Source: Candidatus Aenigmatarchaeota archaeon
GTDB taxonomy: Archaea; Aenigmatarchaeota; Aenigmatarchaeia; CG10238-14
Direction of reading: 5' to 3'
DNA length: 39,997 bases
NCBI GenBank assembly: GCA_026414305.1
Contig: JAOAJH010000002.1
Span: 1 to 39,997, forward strand
How positions within the stretch are numbered: the stretch's first letter is position 1; each line of letters starts with the position of its first letter. Made by a program: the position numbers and the translations under genes. Below the pieces are notes generated by a model. That model was not told the DNA's origin and searched no databases. It saw nothing but the letters and a program-made list of their open reading frames with translations. Of the stretch, positions 24,563 through 31,140 are shown piece by piece.

Positions 24563-25508
24563 TCTTACCACCTATGACTTTGATTATATCGTTTTCTGAA
24601 GGAAAATTAGTTACTGCTCCAAAAGATTTTACATTCAAAGCTGAACAAACAGTAGCATATTTTAAAGCATATTCTATTGAATCCTTTCTTATTATTGAAT
24701 TCAAAAATCCTGCTGTAAAAGCATCGCCAGCGCCTGTTGTGTCTAAAACCTTTACTCTGAAGCTTTTTTGTTCATATATCTTTTTTCCATGCATAGCTAT
24801 ACAACCATCTTTGCCTCTTGTCACAACAACTGTGTCTGGACCCAAATCTCTTATTGCCTCCAATGATTTCGGTATTTTTTTACCTGTTAATAGTTTTGCT
24901 TCTTCTTCGTTCATTATTGCTATACGAGACTTTTGTAAAAAATTGATGAAATCCTTCTTTCTTTTAACTATCATGCTTGCGCTAGGGTTTGCTACAACTG
25001 TCAAATTAGACTGCAATGCAAATCTTATTGATTTATCTAAAGCCTTTATAGAATCTTCGCCAGTAACAGAAGTGAAAACAAAATATCTGAAAAGATTTAT
25101 GTACTCTTTTGATATGTTTTTTTGATCTATATAGTCATTTGCCCCTCTGTATATCATTATGGTTCTTTCATTATCCTCACCTATAATAACGACAGATTTT
25201 CCTGTGGGTTTTTTTGAGTATTGCAGGCCGTTTATATCAACGCCAACCAATTCAAGGGATTTAACAATGGACTTTCCGAATTCATCATCGCCTATACAAC
25301 CTATCAAACCCGACCTTCTTCCCAAAGACGCTATTCCATAAGCTATGTTGTGTGCAGAGCCGCCAAATGTGACTTCAAACCTATCTGCCTCTATTTTAGA
25401 ACCATACTTCATGAAAAAATAATCTTTGCCTTTTATTTTTGTTTTCTTGACATTATTTGACTTTACAAGAATGTCAGATAATACGGAGCCAAAAGCCAAT
25501 ACATCCAT
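24555..25508 (-). CDS. PfkB-family sugar kinase
   Basis: A ribokinase-fold enzyme of about 317 residues. It shows the N-terminal GGSAHNIAYGIASLGRRSGLIGCIGDDEFG block and the C-terminal catalytic signature DTTGAGDAFTAGFL with the general base Asp. The substrate may be fructose-6-phosphate, ribose or a nucleoside. Being translationally coupled to an aldolase makes a phosphofructokinase-like role attractive but unproven. The start at 25508 (MDVLAFGSVL) fits the family and lies about 22-25 nt from a TATA-like TTTAATAAAG; an upstream ATG at 25541 adds eleven residues without homology. Confidence 0.87.
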   Translation of the reverse strand: MDVLAFGSVLSDILVKSNNVKKTKIKGKDYFFMKYGSKIEADRFEVTFGGSAHNIAYGIASLGRRSGLIGCIGDDEFGKSIVKSLELVGVDINGLQYSKKPTGKSVVIIGEDNERTIMIYRGANDYIDQKNISKEYINLFRYFVFTSVTGEDSIKALDKSIRFALQSNLTVVANPSASMIVKRKKDFINFLQKSRIAIMNEEEAKLLTGKKIPKSLEAIRDLGPDTVVVTRGKDGCIAMHGKKIYEQKSFRVKVLDTTGAGDAFTAGFLNSIIRKDSIEYALKYATVCSALNVKSFGAVTNFPSENDIIKVIGGKNV

Positions 25509-25563
25509 AATATGAATATCGTTTTTCTTTATTAAATTCAATGTCTATTGTATATGTAGAAAT

Positions 25564-25575
25564 TTTATAATAAAA
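25564..25575 (+). promoter_or_regulatory. TATA box for the winged-helix/PEP synthase operon
   Basis: TTTTATAATAAA is centred about 27 nt before the ATG at 25596, with no ribosome-binding site between them. This is a typical archaeal leaderless promoter. Confidence 0.55.
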
Positions 25576-25595
25576 GAAAATAAATATTTCATAAT

Positions 25596-25805
25596 ATGAA
25601 ACCAGAGGAAGTTTTTGGATTAAACGCTGGCAAAGTCTGGCAATTGTTAGACAAAAACAGAACAACACCATTAACAATGCAAGAAATAATGAAAATAGGA
25701 AAACTTACAAGAGATGATGTCATGAGCGGTCTTGGATGGCTTGGAAGGGAAGGAAAAATAGAAATTTTGGAAAAAGACGGTAAATATGCATACAAGCTTA
25801 TATGA
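25596..25805 (+). CDS. Small winged-helix protein (DUF2582-like)
   Basis: A 69-residue protein whose whole length is a winged helix: KVWQLLDKNRTTPLTMQEIMKIGKLTRDDVMSGLGWLGREGKIEILEKDG. The pattern matches the DUF2582 family of short winged-helix proteins, for which no clear DNA target is known to me. It precedes the PEP synthase gene by 9 nt, whose ribosome-binding site overlaps this gene's stop codon, so it may regulate or simply accompany PEP synthase. Confidence 0.85.
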   Translation: MKPEEVFGLNAGKVWQLLDKNRTTPLTMQEIMKIGKLTRDDVMSGLGWLGREGKIEILEKDGKYAYKLI

Positions 25806-25814
25806 GGTGATTAT

Positions 25815-28070
25815 GTGAAATTTATAAAGTTCTTGAATGAAATGTCAAGAAAGGACATACCTATAGCAGGTGGCAAAGGCGCTAACCTAGCAGAAATGTA
25901 TAATATGAAGCTGCCTGTACCAAATGCCTTTGTTGTGACTTCACATGCTTACAAGTATTTTCTTGAGAAAACAAACATAGATGAAGCTATATTTGACATT
26001 CTTAAAAGCACCAACGTAAATGATAGTGAAGAATTGCAGAAAAACACTCAAAAAATAAGAGATTTGATTGAAAAAACAAAAATACCAAAAGAGATTGAAG
26101 AAGAAATTGAGTTAGCATATCAAAAACTTTCAAAACAGTATGGTGTAAAGGAAGAATTTGTTGTTGCAAGAAGCTCTGCTACAGCCGAAGACTTGCCTGA
26201 TGCTTCTTTTGCAGGTCAACAATTGACAGTTTTAAACGTGAAAAGTAAAGACAATGTCATAAAAGCTGTTAAAAAATGCTGGGCGTCGCTGTTTACTGCA
26301 AGAGCAACCTTTTATAGAGTAAGCAAAGGATTTGACCATAAAAAAGTCCTAATAGCAGTTCCTGTTCAAAAACAACTAAATTCTGATAAAGCAGGTGTCG
26401 GTTTCACTGTTCACCCTTCAACTGGTGATAAAAACAAAATAATGATTGAAGGATCTTGGGGTCAAGGTGAAAGCGTGGTTTCTGGTGCTGTAACCCCAGA
26501 TACATACATTTTGGATAAAAAAACAGGTGAAGTCTTGCAAAAACACATTGCAAGAAAGTTGGAGATGAGAATTCTCGAAAAAAAAGGTGGTATTAGAACA
26601 ATCAAAGTACCAACTAAAATGCAAAATAAAAGAGTTTTAAGCAACGATGAATTAAAGCAACTTTACAGGTTGGCATTAAAATTAGAAGGGCATTACAAAA
26701 AACCCCAAGATTTTGAATGGGTCATTGAAAAAGGTAAAGCTTATTTGGTTCAAACAAGGCCTATAACTGTTATTTATGAAAAACGTGGTGAAACTAAAAC
26801 AATTTCAGAAAAACCGTTACTACAAGGTTTGGCTGCATCCCCTGGAATAGCTCATGGTGTTGTTAAAATAATAAGATCTCCAAAAGAGCTTAACAAAATA
26901 AAGCAAGGTGACATACTGGTAACAAAAATGACAAATCCTGATTATGTCCCTGGTATGAAAAGGGCTGCTGGTATAATAACAGATGAAGGTGGAAGCACAT
27001 CACATGCAGCCATTGTCTCAAGAGAATTAGGTGTTGTCTGCGTTGTAGGCACTAAAGATGCTACCAAAAAATTAAAGGATGGTAATTCTGTAACAATAGA
27101 CGGGTATAATGGTTTGGTTTATCTTGGTAAAGTTGACATAGAAAAGAAACAAGAAACATACGAATATGTTAAAACTAAAACAAAAGTTTACATGAATCTT
27201 GGAGAGCCTGAAATGGCTGAAAAATACAAAGATCTAAAATGTGATGGCATTGGTTTGATGAGAGCTGAATTCATGGCATCTGAAGTTGGTAAACATCCTA
27301 AATTGCTTATAAAAAGAGGTGGAGATGATTTATTCATCAATACATTTGCTAAAGGAATTGAAAAAGTCGCCAAAGCATTTTATCCTAGACCAATTGTTTA
27401 CAGAGCTTTGGATTTCAAGACAAACGAATATGCTGATTTAGCAGGTGGCAAAAGATATGAACCGCACGAAAACAATCCAATGATTGGTTGGAGAGGTGCC
27501 TCAAGATATATAACAGAGCCAGAAACATTTGAATTAGAATTGAAAGCTATAAAAAAAGTAAGAGACAAAGGATATGACAATGTCTATTTGATGATACCGT
27601 TTGTCAGAACATTATGGGAATTGGATGAAATAAAGAAGATTATTGACAAAGTTGGTTTAAGCAAAGACAAAAAATTCAAGTTATGGATAATGGTTGAAGT
27701 GCCATCAGCTGCTATTCTCATAGAAGAATTTTGCAAAAAAGGTATAGACGGTGTTTCTATCGGCAGTAATGATTTGACGCAATTAGTTTTAGGTGTTGAC
27801 AGAGATTCAGCAATACTCGGGCAGAGATGGTTCAATGAACTTGATCCAGCCGTTTTATGGTCATTAGAAAGGATAGTTAAATCTTGTAAAAAATACAATG
27901 TTACTTGCTCTATTTGTGGACAAGCACCAAGTGTTTATCCTGAATTGACAAGAAAACTTGTTAAATGGGGTATCACCAGTGTTTCAGTGAATCCTGATGT
28001 TGTTGATAAGACAAGACATATAGTTGCTGAAGCTGAAAAAGGAATAATACACAAAATTTTGAAAAAATAA
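25815..28070 (+). CDS. ppsA: Phosphoenolpyruvate synthase (pyruvate, water dikinase)
   Basis: PEP synthase makes PEP, AMP and phosphate from pyruvate and ATP and, in archaea, supports gluconeogenesis. The nucleotide-binding domain (GGKGANLAEM, VVARSSATAEDLPDASFAGQQ) is followed by the phosphohistidine domain with H397 in GGSTSHAAIVS, and the PEP/pyruvate barrel with NDLTQLVLGVDRD and C701 in SICGQAPS. Length is 751 residues, slightly below the usual 790-820. The start is a GTG with GAGGTGA immediately upstream. It shares an operon with the winged-helix gene. Confidence 0.97.
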   Translation: MKFIKFLNEMSRKDIPIAGGKGANLAEMYNMKLPVPNAFVVTSHAYKYFLEKTNIDEAIFDILKSTNVNDSEELQKNTQKIRDLIEKTKIPKEIEEEIELAYQKLSKQYGVKEEFVVARSSATAEDLPDASFAGQQLTVLNVKSKDNVIKAVKKCWASLFTARATFYRVSKGFDHKKVLIAVPVQKQLNSDKAGVGFTVHPSTGDKNKIMIEGSWGQGESVVSGAVTPDTYILDKKTGEVLQKHIARKLEMRILEKKGGIRTIKVPTKMQNKRVLSNDELKQLYRLALKLEGHYKKPQDFEWVIEKGKAYLVQTRPITVIYEKRGETKTISEKPLLQGLAASPGIAHGVVKIIRSPKELNKIKQGDILVTKMTNPDYVPGMKRAAGIITDEGGSTSHAAIVSRELGVVCVVGTKDATKKLKDGNSVTIDGYNGLVYLGKVDIEKKQETYEYVKTKTKVYMNLGEPEMAEKYKDLKCDGIGLMRAEFMASEVGKHPKLLIKRGGDDLFINTFAKGIEKVAKAFYPRPIVYRALDFKTNEYADLAGGKRYEPHENNPMIGWRGASRYITEPETFELELKAIKKVRDKGYDNVYLMIPFVRTLWELDEIKKIIDKVGLSKDKKFKLWIMVEVPSAAILIEEFCKKGIDGVSIGSNDLTQLVLGVDRDSAILGQRWFNELDPAVLWSLERIVKSCKKYNVTCSICGQAPSVYPELTRKLVKWGITSVSVNPDVVDKTRHIVAEAEKGIIHKILKK

Positions 28071-28083
28071 TATTTTCTATAAT

Positions 28084-28095
28084 TTTAAATAAAAC
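28084..28095 (+). promoter_or_regulatory. TATA box for the Kazal/cytochrome b5 protein gene
   Basis: TTTTAAATAAAA is centred about 26 nt before the ATG at 28116 with no ribosome-binding site, fitting a leaderless transcript that starts the surface-protein block. Confidence 0.5.
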
Positions 28096-28115
28096 TTATT
28101 AATGTAGATTCAAAT

Positions 28116-28904
28116 ATGAATAAAATGAGGTTAGAAATTTTTATTATAATTTTTCTATTGTTTCCCATTGTTAATGCACAATATTTACAAGATGTTGGAA
28201 TGCTTCCAGATAGTCCATTTTATTTTCTCAAAGAATTAAAAAGAAATGTTCAGCTAGTATTTAAATTTAATCAAGAGAAAAAAATACAACTTGAAGAACA
28301 ATTTGTTCAAGAAAAATTATTGGAATATGAAAAGCTCAACTCTATGAATAAAACAAGTGTATCAGAAAAAGCATGGCTAAATTATCAGAATGCAAGATCA
28401 AGACTTGTTGAAAGGTTAAATTCATTGGAAGGAAAAGAATCACAAGAAATAATCCAAAATGTAAAAATTAAACTAAATGAGCATGATAAAATTATAAACA
28501 GGACAAGGCAAAAACAGAATGTTGTATGTATACAGGTTTATGATCCTGTATGCGGTGAGGACGGAAAAACATACTCTAATTCATGTTTTGCTTCGGCGGC
28601 AAATGTAAGAGTAAAATACAAAGGAGTGTGTAATCAAGATGAAAAATGCATAACAGTAATAAGAGACCAAGCTTATGATTTAACAGATTGGTCAAGTAAG
28701 CACCCAGGTGGCGATAAAGCAATACTTAAATTGTGCGGTAAGGATGGTACATCTGCTTTTGAAAGAGCACATGGCGGAAAGCAAAAACAAGAGCAAACTT
28801 TGAATTCATTTAAAATAGATGCTGAAATATCATCTGACAGTAGCTTTTATTATGTTGGTATAAACAAAGATGGAAATTATGAATATAAAATTTCAAGAGT
28901 CTGA
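28116..28904 (+). CDS. Secreted DUF5667/Kazal/cytochrome b5-like fusion protein
   Basis: After a signal peptide (IFIIIFLLFPIVNA) the mature protein starts with a helical DUF5667-like segment (LPDSPFYFLKELKRNVQLVF, common in archaeal secreted proteins). It continues with a Kazal-type module (CIQVYDPVCGEDGKTYSNSC...GVC, residues about 137-175) and ends with a cytochrome b5-like domain. The b5 heme ligands are plausible: H196 in KHPGGDK and H219 in ERAHGG, 23 residues apart, close to the 24 in classical b5. Thus it may be an exported heme protein with a protease-inhibitor-like fold. Next to it lie a small membrane protein and the metal operon. Function unknown. Confidence 0.8.
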   Translation: MNKMRLEIFIIIFLLFPIVNAQYLQDVGMLPDSPFYFLKELKRNVQLVFKFNQEKKIQLEEQFVQEKLLEYEKLNSMNKTSVSEKAWLNYQNARSRLVERLNSLEGKESQEIIQNVKIKLNEHDKIINRTRQKQNVVCIQVYDPVCGEDGKTYSNSCFASAANVRVKYKGVCNQDEKCITVIRDQAYDLTDWSSKHPGGDKAILKLCGKDGTSAFERAHGGKQKQEQTLNSFKIDAEISSDSSFYYVGINKDGNYEYKISRV

Positions 28905-28908
28905 TTAA

Positions 28909-29217
28909 ATGAAAGGTGAAATAATAAAATTGATATATCTATACACATTTTCTGCAATAGGTTTAATACTTGTGGTAATAAGCTCTGTTAAAATTGTTGA
29001 CATATTCTTGAGAGAATACATATTCAAAGATGCCGATATGATATACACATATTTTCCTGAAAATATTAGTGAAAATGAACAAACCAGGAAAATTCAAATT
29101 GAAACTATAAAGTCTGAAAGACAAAAGGTTATTTCATCTTCGATATCCATGTTGATTATTGGTTTGCCACTATTCATTTATCATTGGAAAATTTTAAGAA
29201 AAGATAACTTTTATTAA
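28909..29217 (+). CDS. Small two-helix membrane protein, function unknown
   Basis: A 102-residue protein with two predicted membrane segments (residues about 8-33 and 77-95) joined by a polar loop containing YTYFPENISENEQTRK. The first part, IYLYTFSAIGLILVVISSVKIVDIFL, resembles small conserved membrane domains seen in many prokaryotes, but I cannot name the family safely. It starts 4 nt after the cytochrome b5-like gene and is probably cotranscribed with it. Confidence 0.7.
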   Translation: MKGEIIKLIYLYTFSAIGLILVVISSVKIVDIFLREYIFKDADMIYTYFPENISENEQTRKIQIETIKSERQKVISSSISMLIIGLPLFIYHWKILRKDNFY

Positions 29218-29248
29218 GGTTTTTAAGCTTTGCTGATTGAATTGTTTT

Positions 29249-29761
29249 ATGAAAAACAGAATAGTTGGATTTATAATACTTGGTATCGCCATACTCATTG
29301 GCTTCATAATTTATTCTTTTAACAAAGCCTTGACAGATATAGTAAACACTTCATGCTCACATGGTCCAGAATGCCCGATGTGGGGTTCGATTGATTTTCA
29401 AACAAACATAAGCATTGGAATAATGGTTTTCATAATAATAATAGGTTTATATATGGTTTTTTTTGGTCAAGAAGAAAAAATAGTCACAAAAGTAAAGAGA
29501 ATTAAAATTCATGAGCAACCACAAAAAGTTGACTTGACTAATATAATGAAAAAACTTAACAATGATGAAAAGCAATTGTTTCAAAAATTAGTCGAGTCAG
29601 ATGGCGCTGTTTTTCAATCTGATCTTGTTGAAAGAACAGGGTTTTCTAAGGTTAAAGTTACAAGAATATTAGACAGGCTTGAAGGCATGGGTATAGTTGA
29701 AAGAAAAAGAAGGGGAATGACAAACATTGTAATAATTAAAAATAGGACAAATAGTTCCTAA
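29249..29761 (+). CDS. Membrane-anchored winged-helix regulator (MarR-like)
   Basis: Two N-terminal membrane segments (RIVGFIILGIAILIGFIIY and ISIGIMVFIIIIGLYMVFF) enclose a short external loop with two cysteines and His (SCSHGPECPMWG). The cytoplasmic C-terminal half is a winged helix: LNNDEKQLFQKLVESDGAVFQSDLVERTGFSKVKVTRILDRLEGMGIVERKRRG. The loop could sense an external ligand such as a metal ion or redox state, while the wing acts on DNA. The start at 29249 fits a TATA-like TTTTTAAG at 29220-29228. The metal operon follows in the same direction, so it is a candidate regulator of it. Confidence 0.8.
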   Translation: MKNRIVGFIILGIAILIGFIIYSFNKALTDIVNTSCSHGPECPMWGSIDFQTNISIGIMVFIIIIGLYMVFFGQEEKIVTKVKRIKIHEQPQKVDLTNIMKKLNNDEKQLFQKLVESDGAVFQSDLVERTGFSKVKVTRILDRLEGMGIVERKRRGMTNIVIIKNRTNSS

Positions 29762-29778
29762 ATATAATTTATTTTAGA

Positions 29779-29816
29779 TGAAACTAGTTTCAAACAATAT
29801 TTGATATACTGTTTCA
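29779..29816 (+). promoter_or_regulatory. Operator-like palindrome flanking the TATA box of the metal operon
   Basis: TGAAACTAGTTTCA at 29779-29792 is a perfect 14-bp palindrome made of TGAAAC and GTTTCA around TA. A third half-site GTTTCA is at 29811-29816. Between them lies the TATA-like TTGATATAC (29801-29809), 26 nt before the ATG at 29831. Half-sites on both sides of a TATA box are a common layout for a repressor or activator of an archaeal operon. Confidence 0.55.
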
Positions 29817-29830
29817 TTCTATATTTTGAC

Positions 29831-30709
29831 ATGAAAAATCAAAAAAAATTGATAAAGATAAAGGGAATGCATTGTAATAGTTGTGTTAAAAACATAGAGA
29901 GCACTGTATCCAAATTATCTGGTGTAAAAAGGGTTAAAGTCGACCTAAAAAAGGAATCTGCAGAAGTTGTATATGATCAGAATAAGATTAATTTTGAAGA
30001 AATAAACAAAAAAATAACATCACTCGGATATTGTGTGTGCGGAAAGACACCATGTGTCTGCAATTCTCATTCGATCAAACAAGGCATCATTTACGGTGTA
30101 ATACCACATTTAGGCTGCATAGCATTTGTAATTGCATCCATAGTTGGCTCTACATTTTTTGTAAACATATTCAAGCCACTTTTAATGAATCCTTACTTTT
30201 TCTATATATTAATAGGAATGTCTTTAATTTTTGCAACAGCATCGTCTTTGATATACTTGAAAAACAATGGATTTCTTTCATTTGATGGTATAAAGAGAAA
30301 GTGGAAATATCTGACTGTGATGTATGGATCAACATTAGGTGTAAATGTTCTTTTTTTCTTTTTTATTTTCCCTTTGTTAACGAATATATCAACAGCATCT
30401 GCATCTGAATATAGCAGCTATCCTAGCTTCAAAATAAGTGTAGATATCCCATGTTCTGGTCATGCGCCACTAATAACAGAGGAACTAAAGTCTTTAGACG
30501 GTGTGGAAAATGTAAAGTTTGAATTTCCAAATTATTTTTACATATCTTATGATCAAGCAAAAATATCAAAATCAGATATACTATCAATTGAAGTTTTTAA
30601 AACATATGCGGCAACCGAAGTCGTTTCAAGCCAAACTCAAAATAATATAAATTCTATGAACAATCAAAACGCCTGTGGAATGTCATCTTGTGGATGTAAT
30701 ATAAGGTGA
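29831..30709 (+). CDS. Membrane protein with an N-terminal HMA domain and a C-terminal HMA-like domain
   Basis: The N-terminus is a heavy-metal-associated domain with GMHCNSC (C15, C18), then CVCGKTPCVC, a possible second metal site. About four membrane segments follow, then an external ferredoxin-like domain beginning DIPCSGHAPLITEELKSLDGV, where the HMA CxxC is replaced by CSGH, and a Cys-rich tail ACGMSSCGC. It may carry a soft metal ion such as copper or mercury across or along the membrane. The ATG at 29831 fits the TATA box. The DUF2318 gene follows, with GGTGA overlapping this stop codon. Confidence 0.78.
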   Translation: MKNQKKLIKIKGMHCNSCVKNIESTVSKLSGVKRVKVDLKKESAEVVYDQNKINFEEINKKITSLGYCVCGKTPCVCNSHSIKQGIIYGVIPHLGCIAFVIASIVGSTFFVNIFKPLLMNPYFFYILIGMSLIFATASSLIYLKNNGFLSFDGIKRKWKYLTVMYGSTLGVNVLFFFFIFPLLTNISTASASEYSSYPSFKISVDIPCSGHAPLITEELKSLDGVENVKFEFPNYFYISYDQAKISKSDILSIEVFKTYAATEVVSSQTQNNINSMNNQNACGMSSCGCNIR

Positions 30710-30714
30710 TTTGC

Positions 30715-31140
30715 ATGAAAATTATATTTTTGATTTTACTTGTAATATTGATATTTTTTGTTGTAAAAGCTGTTATCACACCGTCAGAAGCCCAAGTTAT
30801 AAAAATACCTGTATCTGATATCAATGAAAATGCGAAGTGGTATGAGTATGAAAAAGATGGTGTAATAATAAAGTTTTTTGCTGTCAAAGCAAGGGACGGT
30901 TCAATAAAAACTGCCTTTGATGCATGTGATATATGTTACAAAAACAAAAGAGGCTATAGGCAAGACGGAAATTACATAATTTGCAATAATTGCGGCAATA
31001 AATATTTGATAGATGATTTGGGAAACAAAAACAAAGTCTCTGGCGGTTGCTGGCCTGGTCATTTGTCAAACAGTGTTGAAGGCAATTATATCATTATTAA
31101 AAAATCATATCTTGACAAAGGAATTTGGAGATTTAAATGA
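30715..31140 (+). CDS. DUF2318 membrane-anchored cysteine protein (FtrD-like)
   Basis: One N-terminal membrane segment (KIIFLILLVILIFFVVKAV) anchors an outside domain of the DUF2318/FtrD type: CDICYKNKRGYRQDG, then CNNCGNKYLIDDLG, then GGCWPGHL. The paired cysteines and the extra GGC are thought to bind iron-sulfur or another metal site in the family, which is linked to iron uptake and metal transport. The ATG at 30715 has GGTGA upstream; the apparent GTG start at 30706 lies inside that site. Its stop codon overlaps the ATG of the copper ATPase. Confidence 0.82.
   Translation: MKIIFLILLVILIFFVVKAVITPSEAQVIKIPVSDINENAKWYEYEKDGVIIKFFAVKARDGSIKTAFDACDICYKNKRGYRQDGNYIICNNCGNKYLIDDLGNKNKVSGGCWPGHLSNSVEGNYIIIKKSYLDKGIWRFK

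Noticed and set aside
17297-29792. A shared operator motif (AAACTA/TAGTTT) at 17297-17310 and 29779-29792
   Set aside because: The hexamers are arranged differently around the centres and are AT-rich enough to coincide by chance; they are treated as separate sites.
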